Source of the DNA: MGBC108787 sp964591225
GTDB lineage: Bacteria; Bacillota_I; Bacilli_A; RF39; UBA660
DNA length: 5,391 nucleotides
NCBI GenBank assembly: GCA_964591225.1
Contig: CAZQAO010000052.1
Coordinates: 1 to 5,391, forward strand
Direction of reading: 5' to 3'
Shown piece after piece: positions 1-5,391 of the stretch (its first letter is position 1; the number at the start of each line of letters is the position of its first letter). Below the pieces are notes generated by a model. It saw only the letters and a program-made list of their open reading frames with translations. It had not been told where the DNA came from and did not search any database. A program made the position numbers and the translations under genes.

Positions 1-23
1 TCTTTGTAATAACCAGGAAAATC

Positions 24-60
24 AAAAAAACATATAATACCATAGGTGATTATATGTTTG
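24..60 (-). terminator. Intrinsic terminator ending the spoVID-ysxE unit
   Basis: Read on the minus strand, an arm CATATAATCACC (56 to 45), a loop TAT (44-42) and an arm GGTATTATATG (41 to 31) form 11 base pairs with one bulged C at position 48. A run of seven T follows (30 to 24). An AAA at 59-57 can pair with the first three T, lengthening the stem. Hairpin plus T-run in this orientation is the classic Rho-independent layout. It lies about 160 nt beyond the ysxE stop, so it would end the minus-strand transcript. On the plus strand the hairpin is not followed by a T-run. The stem is AT-rich, so efficiency is uncertain. Confidence 0.65.
44..50 (+). promoter_or_regulatory. Ribosome-binding site of the small membrane protein gene
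   Basis: AGGTGAT at 44-50 is a partial Shine-Dalgarno match, with five bases (49-53) between AGGTG and the ATG at 54. It decides the start, because this frame is open upstream to the window edge with no other ATG, GTG or TTG start in view. The site and the ATG lie inside the 3' arm of the hairpin at 31-56, so in a plus-strand transcript they could be masked by pairing with 31-41. Confidence 0.5.
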
Positions 61-257
61 GTCAAGGTCCATATCGTCAACCTCCAAACAAAGGAGGAGG
101 TTTTTTTTCAGTTATAGCTGTATTAGCTCTTTGTGTCTTAATTTTTTATCAAGTAATTATCACTTTAATACTGCCTTTACGTTTTAATATCTTTATCTTA
201 TTAATTGAGTTATTTATATTATTTTTTTTGCTCTACCGCATAGTATGGCCGCACTAA
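54..257 (+). CDS. Small two-helix membrane protein, unknown function
   Basis: I do not recognise this 67-aa protein. It has a short polar, Pro/Gly/Gln-rich N-terminus (residues 1-15, beginning MFGQGPYRQPP), then a hydrophobic stretch at about 17-40 and a second at about 46-64, ending in VWPH. This predicts a small membrane protein with two helices joined by a short turn around PLRFN. A ribosome-binding site AGGTG precedes the ATG. The N-terminal codons (GGT, CAA, CCA, CGT, GGA) are richer in G+C than typical AT-rich spacer, which favours real coding. The gene is convergent with ysxE and overlaps its last 39 bp. Caution: T-rich DNA easily yields hydrophobic spurious frames, and the start lies within the opposing terminator. 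The frame stays open from 54 leftwards to the edge, so a start outside the window is possible. No promoter is convincing in the 53 bases upstream. Confidence 0.55.
   Translation: MFGQGPYRQPPNKGGGFFSVIAVLALCVLIFYQVIITLILPLRFNIFILLIELFILFFLLYRIVWPH
79..108 (+). terminator. Terminator-like hairpin inside the small membrane gene
   Basis: On the plus strand AACCTCC (79-85) pairs perfectly with GGAGGTT (96-102) around a 10-base loop, and six further T follow (103-108). Five of the seven pairs are G-C, unusual strength for this AT-rich region, and the layout is that of an intrinsic terminator. It covers codons 9-18 of the small plus-strand gene (the Gln-Pro-Pro and Gly-Gly-Gly-Phe-Phe region). It could end transcription arriving from the left when the gene is not translated. 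It may equally be a chance product of CCN (Pro) and GGN (Gly) codons close together. Confidence 0.35.
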
Positions 258-1118
258 GCTTTCAGTAATAAAAAGATAATCTAAACTATTACGAACTTCT
301 TCACACATTTTAAATTCATCATCATGAAAATTAATTTGTTGGGGTAAAGAAATTAAGAGAAAAAATAATTTTTTTTCATCTTCTGATAATTGCACTTTTT
401 CAAAATAACGGGATAATAAGACATCAAAATTAACTCTAAAATATTCTTGTTGATAAAATACTACTAAATCCATAATCGGAGTATCAACTCGGGCATCTTC
501 CCAACTAATTAAATAGTCTTTTTCATTTTTTAAAAAATGATCTAAACTTAAATGATTATGGATTAAACAAACTCGTTTCTTATTTTGATCTTTTACTAAT
601 TTAAACCATTCTTCTAATTCATGTTCACAAAAGTCTAAGGCCGCAAATATTTTATAAGCATTGCGCATAAACAAATAATGACTAGGAGACATAAATACTT
701 CTGTTTTCATTTCATCATAATAAGAATTATAAAGTTGACGTAAATACATAATATTACTATTAATAGCATCATAAATTTCTTTAAATGTATCTTCCGTTAC
801 TGATTTATAAAAAGTAGTTTTATTATGTAATTGACTAATTAAATCAATCATATCTAATGATTTCTGTTCAATTGGCATCGATACACTATCTAAGTATTCA
901 TAGACATTGACATCACTTCTAGTTTCATCTATTAAAGAAGGAAAATTATTGAAACTTCGACTCATTAAGTAGTTATAAAGTTCTCTTATATTATGATCCT
1001 TCTTTTTTTCTTTAACGACAAAATCTCCACTTGTAGTTGATAATATTAAAACATTCCCCCGGATAGTATATCGATAAGGTTTATAAATATTTTTTAATAC
1101 TTCTAAAGATCTATTCAT
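219..1118 (-). CDS. ysxE: YsxE/CotS-like spore coat pseudokinase
   Basis: A 299-aa protein resembling the CotS/YsxE branch of the aminoglycoside-phosphotransferase/kinase-like fold, spore coat proteins of Bacilli. Visible parts are an N-lobe with VVKE (Lys36, a candidate for the ATP-binding lysine), a helical middle, a degenerate catalytic loop LIHNHLSLDHF (185-195), and an LISWEDA segment (203-209) followed by PIMDL with Asp217. Active family kinases have H-G-D-x-x-x-x-N in the catalytic loop and an I-D-F/W-D metal site. Here the catalytic Asp is His189, the Asn is His194 and the metal Asp is Ser205, so phosphotransfer is unlikely. The ATG overlaps the spoVID stop (ATGAATAG, 8 bp shared). 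There is no clear Shine-Dalgarno, so translation is probably coupled to spoVID. The spoVID-ysxE pairing matches Bacillus subtilis, and the assignment rests on both the motifs and that context. The last 39 bp overlap the convergent small gene. Confidence 0.72.
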   Translation of the reverse strand: MNRSLEVLKNIYKPYRYTIRGNVLILSTTSGDFVVKEKKKDHNIRELYNYLMSRSFNNFPSLIDETRSDVNVYEYLDSVSMPIEQKSLDMIDLISQLHNKTTFYKSVTEDTFKEIYDAINSNIMYLRQLYNSYYDEMKTEVFMSPSHYLFMRNAYKIFAALDFCEHELEEWFKLVKDQNKKRVCLIHNHLSLDHFLKNEKDYLISWEDARVDTPIMDLVVFYQQEYFRVNFDVLLSRYFEKVQLSEDEKKLFFLLISLPQQINFHDDEFKMCEEVRNSLDYLFITESLVRPYYAVEQKK

Positions 1119-1752
1119 CTATACTAGGAATAATAATTTTATCACCGACATTTAGTTCTTCAAAAGAATTATATTTTTTAATAGTTGCTAAATCGGTTTG
1201 GTAAGTATTAATAATAGATTCTAAGGTATCTCCTGATTTTACTTGATGAATAAAATAAGTAGTGAATTCATCTTCTTTATGACTAGCAGAATCTAATATT
1301 AAATCAGCACTTTCTTTATCTATTCGTTCTTCTAAAGATTCATTTTCATCAATAGCTTCTGTTGGTTTTAATTCTTCTTCTAATAATTCTTCTACTTCTT
1401 CGACGATAGCTTCTCTTGATGTTTCTTTTTCTTCTTCTAAAGCACTAACTGAAAATTCAATATTTACTTTTAAAGTAGAATCGCCTACAATTTCATAAGT
1501 AAAATCCGTAATTTCAAATTCAATGGAATCTTTTTTAATATTATCAGTTACTTCGACCGAAAAAGGTAACTTATATAAAAATGTTTCTTTATTAATACTA
1601 ATTTCATGACTCTTATATTCTCCCGAAACAATAAAATTACCTTCAATATCGGTATCAGTAATATTTAACTCATGTTCTAGAGAAATACTACATATTTCTG
1701 CTAATTTACTATCAAATTCTATTTCCTTGGTATAAGGAATGATACTTTTCAA
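1111..1752 (-). CDS. spoVID: SpoVID-like spore coat assembly protein with LysM
   Basis: A 213-aa protein from the chosen TTG start. Residues about 8-102 are a beta-rich domain like the N-terminus of SpoVID (EICSISLEHELNI, an IVSGEY strand, LPFSVEV, ITDFTYEIVG, LKVNIEFSV). Residues 104-162 are an acidic, Glu-rich linker, probably disordered. Residues about 164-209 are a LysM domain (YFIHQVKSGDTLESI, a YNSFEELNVGDKIIIP end). In B. subtilis, SpoVID coats the outer forespore membrane in the mother cell, binds SpoIVA and SafA and drives coat encasement; its C-terminal LysM binds a peptidoglycan precursor. The protein here is much shorter than the 575-aa B. subtilis protein, the linker having shrunk. 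The start at 1752 is chosen because AAAGGGTG precedes it and the homologous fold begins just after it. A TTG at 1800 in the same frame lacks a ribosome-binding site and lies upstream of the predicted transcript start. Other LysM coat proteins such as SafA are an alternative, but order and N-domain favour SpoVID. Confidence 0.8.
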   Translation of the reverse strand: MKSIIPYTKEIEFDSKLAEICSISLEHELNITDTDIEGNFIVSGEYKSHEISINKETFLYKLPFSVEVTDNIKKDSIEFEITDFTYEIVGDSTLKVNIEFSVSALEEEKETSREAIVEEVEELLEEELKPTEAIDENESLEERIDKESADLILDSASHKEDEFTTYFIHQVKSGDTLESIINTYQTDLATIKKYNSFEELNVGDKIIIPSIDE

Positions 1753-1760
1753 ATATAACA

Positions 1761-1768
1761 CACCCTTT
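1761..1768 (-). promoter_or_regulatory. Ribosome-binding site setting the spoVID start
   Basis: AAAGGGTG on the minus strand (1768 to 1761), followed by 8 bases and then TTG at 1752. This is an imperfect Shine-Dalgarno in good position. It supports the 213-aa product over the 229-aa version starting at 1800. Confidence 0.6.
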
Positions 1769-1776
1769 CTTAGTGC

Positions 1777-1805
1777 ATTATATGTTACTAAACTATTCAA
1801 TATGT
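1777..1805 (-). promoter_or_regulatory. Sigma-E-like sporulation promoter for spoVID-ysxE
   Basis: On the minus strand: -35 ACATATT (1805 to 1799), a 14-base spacer (1798 to 1785) and -10 CATATAAT (1784 to 1777). The B. subtilis mother-cell sigma-E consensus as I know it is (G/T)(A/C)ATATT, about 14 bases, then CATACAAT. This site differs at one base in each box. Transcription would start near 1770, leaving a short leader that holds the ribosome-binding site at 1768-1761. B. subtilis spoVID is itself sigma-E dependent. The -10 also contains TATAAT, but no good housekeeping -35 sits 16-18 bases upstream of it. The match is by eye. Confidence 0.6.
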
Positions 1806-1812
1806 AAAATAA

Positions 1813-3036
1813 TTATAATTTTTTAGAATTATTCATTGCTAATTCATACTTATCTAAAAAGACATCATCAGGTAAAACATCTCTTATATTATAATAAGTA
1901 TTATCACTTAAATTATAGATGTTATTTAAAGAAAGAAAAGCTACTTCCGGAGTACCATATTGTTCAATATTAGTATGGGAATGCGTCACAATTCCTAAAG
2001 TTTGATAATTTCCTTGTAATTGTACTTTGGTACCTCTAGGATACAATGGAATATTTTTAACTAAAGAATTAATAAGTTCTGGATGATATGTTTGGGTTTC
2101 TAAAAAATCTTGTAAATATAAAGTTACTCGTTCTAAAGTAGTTCGTTTACTAATATTAGCACAAATCATATTATCAAAGTCAGATGCTAAATGAATTATT
2201 TCTGCTCCCACTAAATTACGATTCATTTGATAATAACTAGTAGCTCGTTTCATCCCGGGATAATTAAAACTACCTGTTCCTAAAGCATTTTCTCGGGAAA
2301 AGAAAATCATATTCCGAACTCTTTGGGAAATTTCTTTTTGATTCAACAACATACAAAAAGCATAATAAGGATCATAATCATGATTATAATTTTGAATAAC
2401 AAGAGCTAGATTCTCTTTTTTTAATTTAGGATAATCATCTTTAAAACCACTGACAAATTTAACTTTGGAACGAATATTTTCATCATGGCAAGCAATTCCT
2501 ACGTCGTGTAATATAGCTGCAAGTCCAACATCTTCACAAGATAAATAAGCTTCTTTACCTCTATTTTGAAGAGCCATTTCTTTATTAAAGGCATTAGCTA
2601 AAATTAAAGAATAAACACAAACTCGTGAACTATGAGCAGCCAAAGTATTTCGATCAAGACTTTTATACATCGTAAGAGGAATAAAAAAATCATTTCGATT
2701 TATATTGGCAATTAATTTCGCCACAAAATTTTTAATCTCAACAAGTTTAGGATGATCTAAGTGATCCATCAATTCTAGTTCTTTCTTAGTTTTTTCACAT
2801 AAACTTTCAATACAAGATACTGGAGCTAACTTAGGCAAGAAAACACTGATATTTCTAATTCCTGCTTTTTTTAAACTATATATGGAACTATCAGTTAATT
2901 GAACTCCTCTTGATAATAAAATTCTATTATTACTATAAATATCATCTTTTAAACGCATTCCTGGATAAGCATCTTCAATTGCTATACTAAACGAATTAGG
3001 AAAAAAATCGTCATTATTCATATAAGTTAAATCCAT
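1813..3036 (-). CDS. Degenerate HD-GYP-like protein
   Basis: A 407-aa protein with the architecture of HD-GYP proteins, which are cyclic-di-GMP phosphodiesterases when intact. Residues 17-66 are the small N-terminal beta domain often found before HD-GYP (PGMRLKDDIYSNNRILLSRG, then LKKAGIRNISV). The HD core runs from about 125 to 292: His135 (AAHSSRV), His177-Asp178 (LHDVG), His219 (NYNHDYDPYYAF) and Asp286 (HLASDFD). Residues 330-370 are the usual C-terminal beta segment (YPRGTKVQL, LGIVTHSH). The intact motif HDxGK reads HDVGI, the paired His before the GYP motif reads FFSRE (245-249), and GYP itself reads GSFNYP (255-260). Several metal ligands are therefore missing, and the protein is probably inactive as a standard phosphodiesterase, perhaps a binding protein or an altered hydrolase. 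The ATG has a strong AGGAGG (3050-3045) 8 bases upstream. It has its own promoter, stands between lon and spoVID, and no clear terminator follows. There is no transmembrane segment. The family is clear; the function is not. Confidence 0.78.
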   Translation of the reverse strand: MDLTYMNNDDFFPNSFSIAIEDAYPGMRLKDDIYSNNRILLSRGVQLTDSSIYSLKKAGIRNISVFLPKLAPVSCIESLCEKTKKELELMDHLDHPKLVEIKNFVAKLIANINRNDFFIPLTMYKSLDRNTLAAHSSRVCVYSLILANAFNKEMALQNRGKEAYLSCEDVGLAAILHDVGIACHDENIRSKVKFVSGFKDDYPKLKKENLALVIQNYNHDYDPYYAFCMLLNQKEISQRVRNMIFFSRENALGTGSFNYPGMKRATSYYQMNRNLVGAEIIHLASDFDNMICANISKRTTLERVTLYLQDFLETQTYHPELINSLVKNIPLYPRGTKVQLQGNYQTLGIVTHSHTNIEQYGTPEVAFLSLNNIYNLSDNTYYNIRDVLPDDVFLDKYELAMNNSKKL

Positions 3037-3065
3037 ACTTAAAGCCTCCTTATATTATTAACTTA

Positions 3066-3094
3066 AGTATAACAAAGAAATAAATATTTAACAA
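3066..3094 (-). promoter_or_regulatory. Housekeeping promoter of the HD-GYP-like gene
   Basis: On the minus strand: TTGTTA (3094 to 3089), 17 bases, then TATACT (3071 to 3066), preceded by TGT, which makes an extended -10 (TGnTATACT). The -35 matches four of six bases of TTGACA and the -10 five of six of TATAAT. Transcription would start near 3059, giving a leader of about 23 nt with AGGAGG before the ATG at 3036. Spacing and extended -10 make this a good sigma-A-type promoter, so the gene is probably expressed in growing cells independently of lon. Confidence 0.65.
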
Positions 3095-3101
3095 TGTTAA
3101 A
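3087..3101. repeat. 15-bp palindrome over the -35 of the HD-GYP-like gene
   Basis: TTTAACA-A-TGTTAAA is a perfect 7-bp inverted repeat around one base. It contains the -35 hexamer of the adjacent promoter (3094-3089), a typical place for a repressor operator. As RNA it could fold only as a weak 6-bp stem with a 3-base loop. Read on the minus strand it is followed by a broken T-rich stretch, so it could also be a poor terminator for lon, whose stop is 24 bases upstream. No other terminator is seen for lon in this gap. Confidence 0.4.
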
Positions 3102-3124
3102 AAAATAGAGATTTTGCACCAAAA

Positions 3125-5391
3125 TTAGGAAATAAATAAATCTTGGTAAATCTCTTGATATTGACTAACTTCAACAATCTCTAATTTTTTTAAAACTTCT
3201 TCCGGTATTTCTAATAAATCATTATGATTTTCTTTTGGCATATAAACCTTTTTAATTCCTTCTTGGTAAGCCCCAATTAACTTTTCTTTAATACCCCCTA
3301 CTTTTTTAACTTGACCATGTAAAGTAATTTCGCCAGTAAAAGCAATTGTATTAGGAACAATTTGATTCGTCGCTAAACTAATAATAGAAGTGGTCAAAGC
3401 TACCCCTGCACTTGGTCCATCTTTTTTAATGGCTGCTTCTAACACATGAATATGTAAATTTTTAGTTTTAAAATAGTAATCATTAATTTTAAATAAATCT
3501 TTATTAGTTAAGATAAAACTTAAAGCTACTTGCACACTTTCGGTCATTACTTTTTCTAACATACCAGTGATTTTAATCTGACCATCACCTTCATAAAAAG
3601 TTACCTCGATAGGCATTACTACTCCGCCGATTCTAGTTACACCCAAAGCATTGACAATTCCAGGGCAAGAATTAGGTAAAAGAGCAGTAGCTTGATATTT
3701 AACTGGACCCAAAAGTTCAACAATCATAGCACTTGTTATTTTAACATTGGTAGTATTCTTTAAAACAATTAATTTACGCAGAATTGTTCTTAGTACTCTT
3801 TCTAATTCTCTTACTCCCGCTTCTTCAGTATAACCAGTAATAATTTCTTTAAGAATAGCATCAGTAAATTTAATATCTTTACTAGAAAGTAAATGTTCTT
3901 TAAATAATTTTGGTAATAAATATTTTTTGGCAATCTCTACTTTTTCTAAAACCGTATAACTAGCTAATTCAATTATTTCTAAGCGATCATATAGTTCATA
4001 AGGAATATCTTGAATATGATTAGCAGTTAGGACAAAGAAAACATGAGATAAATCAAAAGGTTCTTCGATATATAAATCGGTAAATTCTTTATTTTGTTCT
4101 TTATCTAAAATATCTAATAAAACACTAGCTGGATCTCCTTTATAATCATTAACCATTTTATCAACTTCATCAATTAAGATTAAAGGATTATTAGTTTGAG
4201 TTCTTTTTAAAGCTTCAATAATCTTGCCAGGACTTGCTCCCAAATAAGTTCGCCGATGCCCATTTAAAACCGTACTATCATTAAGACCCCCCACACTTAT
4301 TTTATAAAATTCTTTATGTAGACTAAGAGCAATAGATTTAGCAAATGTTGTCTTACCAACTCCCGCTGGTCCCACTAAACATAAAATCGGACTAGTAATA
4401 GCAGAATTACGATTTTGACTAGCAATATATTCAATAACTTTATCTTTTGCTTTTTTTAAACCAAAATGAGTTTCTTCTAATTTTTTTTGAATCTTACCAA
4501 TATCTTGTTCATCTACTGAAGATTTATGCCAAGGTAATGATAAAACCCAATCTAAATAATAACGAATATTTGTAATTTCTGGACTATTTTCATTGGTAAA
4601 TTCTAGTTTTTGAATCTCATTTTTAATTTTTAACACTGTTTGTGGATTAGTAATATGTAAAGAATTTAATTTTTCATAGTAATAAGCAATTTCTTTTTCT
4701 TTTTCATTGCTTTCACCTAATTCTTTTTGAATTTCATGTAATTTTTCTTTTAATATATATTCTTTTTGATTAGCATTAATATTTTCTTGTAATTTTTGAT
4801 CTAATTTTTTATCTAATTTAATAACTTCTAACTCAAATTGTAAATCTTCTAATAACTTTGTTCCTCGTACTATGGGATTAATTTCTTCGACATATTCTAA
4901 TTTTTTTAAAAAAGATATAGGTAAAAAAGCAGCGATGATATCGGTTAGTTTATTTAAATCTTCCACATTTTTTATAATATTTAAAATACTATTAGATACT
5001 TCATCAGCATTTTTAACATATTTATTTAATAATAGTAATAATTTTCGTTTTATAGCTTGAGCTTCTAGTTCTTTAAAAGGAGGAATTTCTAACTTCTTAT
5101 AAGAACACTCTAATATATCTTCTTCTTTTTGATTATTTTTAAAATTACCTAATTGGGCGCGAAATAATCCTCTTAAAGTAATACGATAATTACCATTAGG
5201 AAGTTCAATATTGCTTTTTATTTTAGCTACTACAGAAACTGTTGGTAAATCATCCAAATCAGGATATTCTTCAATTTGATCTTTGGGAGTTAAAACTACT
5301 AATTCTCCATGATAAGTTTCAGTAGACAGTTGAATAATTTTTTTACTAAGTTCATTATTTAATTCTAATTTTACTTCTTGATTAGGGAGTA
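3125..5391 (-). CDS. lon: ATP-dependent protease Lon (5' end outside window)
   Basis: LonA-type AAA+ serine protease, a soluble homohexamer that unfolds and degrades damaged and regulatory proteins in the cytoplasm. The frame is open to the right edge: 754 residues are visible, beginning LPNQEVKLEL, which matches the start of the Lon N-domain. Only about 10-15 residues should be missing. Using visible numbering, the N-domain covers about 1-160, followed by a coiled-coil helical region at 175-265 (KLHEIQKELGE). The AAA+ module at 285-530 has Walker A GPAGVGKT (340-347), Walker B LILIDE with Asp407-Glu408, sensor-1 Asn457, arginine finger Arg469 and sensor-2 Arg527. The protease domain at 565-754 has catalytic Ser660 in KDGPSAG and Lys703 in GGIKEKL, 43 residues apart as in E. 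coli Lon (S679, K722). All catalytic residues are present, so it should be active. A TTG at 5257 is not the start, because conserved N-domain sequence lies upstream. The promoter is outside the window. In B. subtilis lonA also lies upstream of spoVID-ysxE. Confidence 0.96.
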   Translation of the reverse strand, partial: LPNQEVKLELNNELSKKIIQLSTETYHGELVVLTPKDQIEEYPDLDDLPTVSVVAKIKSNIELPNGNYRITLRGLFRAQLGNFKNNQKEEDILECSYKKLEIPPFKELEAQAIKRKLLLLLNKYVKNADEVSNSILNIIKNVEDLNKLTDIIAAFLPISFLKKLEYVEEINPIVRGTKLLEDLQFELEVIKLDKKLDQKLQENINANQKEYILKEKLHEIQKELGESNEKEKEIAYYYEKLNSLHITNPQTVLKIKNEIQKLEFTNENSPEITNIRYYLDWVLSLPWHKSSVDEQDIGKIQKKLEETHFGLKKAKDKVIEYIASQNRNSAITSPILCLVGPAGVGKTTFAKSIALSLHKEFYKISVGGLNDSTVLNGHRRTYLGASPGKIIEALKRTQTNNPLILIDEVDKMVNDYKGDPASVLLDILDKEQNKEFTDLYIEEPFDLSHVFFVLTANHIQDIPYELYDRLEIIELASYTVLEKVEIAKKYLLPKLFKEHLLSSKDIKFTDAILKEIITGYTEEAGVRELERVLRTILRKLIVLKNTTNVKITSAMIVELLGPVKYQATALLPNSCPGIVNALGVTRIGGVVMPIEVTFYEGDGQIKITGMLEKVMTESVQVALSFILTNKDLFKINDYYFKTKNLHIHVLEAAIKKDGPSAGVALTTSIISLATNQIVPNTIAFTGEITLHGQVKKVGGIKEKLIGAYQEGIKKVYMPKENHNDLLEIPEEVLKKLEIVEVSQYQEIYQDLFIS

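Noticed and set aside
12..39. Possible sigma-K promoter on the plus strand (AC, 17 bases, CATATAATA)
   Set aside because: It fits the loose sigma-K consensus, but the motif carries little information, its -10 is part of the terminator hairpin, and a start near 45 would remove or truncate the ribosome-binding site at 44-50.
1360..1445. TTC-rich repeat tract
   Set aside because: It is the GAA-rich coding of the acidic Glu linker in the SpoVID-like protein, low complexity at protein level, not a separate repeat element.
1753..1800. Longer spoVID product from a TTG at 1800
   Set aside because: No Shine-Dalgarno precedes it, it would begin upstream of the predicted sigma-E transcript start, and the extra 16 residues do not belong to the SpoVID N-domain.
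3095..3124. Intrinsic terminator for lon in the gap before the HD-GYP-like gene
   Set aside because: Only weak A-T stems such as AAAAT/ATTTT and the short palindrome are present, with interrupted T-tracts after them; not enough to call.
4872..5060. A 62-codon plus-strand frame with hydrophobic-looking translation
   Set aside because: It lies entirely inside lon on the opposite strand; its hydrophobic residues arise from T-rich antisense sequence and it has no convincing ribosome-binding site.
5255..5257. TTG as the start of lon
   Set aside because: The frame continues upstream to the window edge with clear Lon N-domain sequence (LPNQEVKLEL, YHGELVVLTPKD), so this codon is an internal leucine.

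Overview
The window comes from a low-GC, AT-rich bacterium (about 25-30 % G+C in lines counted by eye). It uses the standard genetic code: tryptophan is TGG and no gene here needs TGA read through. The gene content fits an endospore-forming member of the Bacillota, class Bacilli. A SpoVID-like LysM protein is directly followed by a YsxE/CotS-like protein, and both lie downstream of lon, which is the relative order known from Bacillus subtilis (lonA ... spoVID-ysxE). The short proteins, low GC and divergence suggest an uncultured, perhaps genome-reduced Bacilli lineage; that placement is inference.

Layout, read along the minus strand from the right edge: (1) lon, ATP-dependent protease, 3125 to the right edge, lacking only its first few codons, which lie outside the window; (2) an 88-bp intergenic gap (3037-3124) with an extended -10 housekeeping promoter and a 15-bp palindrome over its -35; (3) a 407-aa HD-GYP-like protein (1813-3036) that has lost several expected metal-ligand residues; (4) a 60-bp gap holding a close match to a sigma-E sporulation promoter; (5) a compact SpoVID-like protein (1111-1752) overlapping by 8 bp (6) a YsxE-like pseudokinase (219-1118). 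The minus-strand unit probably ends at an intrinsic terminator at about 24-60.

On the plus strand at the left edge, a short reading frame (54-257) probably encodes a two-helix membrane protein. It runs convergently into ysxE and overlaps its last 39 bp. Its ribosome-binding site and start codon lie inside the opposing terminator hairpin, and a second terminator-like hairpin lies inside its own coding sequence.

How the genes work together: Lon is general protein quality control and was probably kept here by ancient synteny. SpoVID and YsxE would act in the mother cell during spore coat assembly, consistent with the sigma-E-like promoter. The HD-GYP-like protein has its own vegetative-type promoter and no obvious terminator before spoVID, so it may read through at a low level. 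Its partner or ligand cannot be told from sequence. No RNA genes, mobile elements, CRISPR arrays or gene-free stretches over 300 bp were seen.
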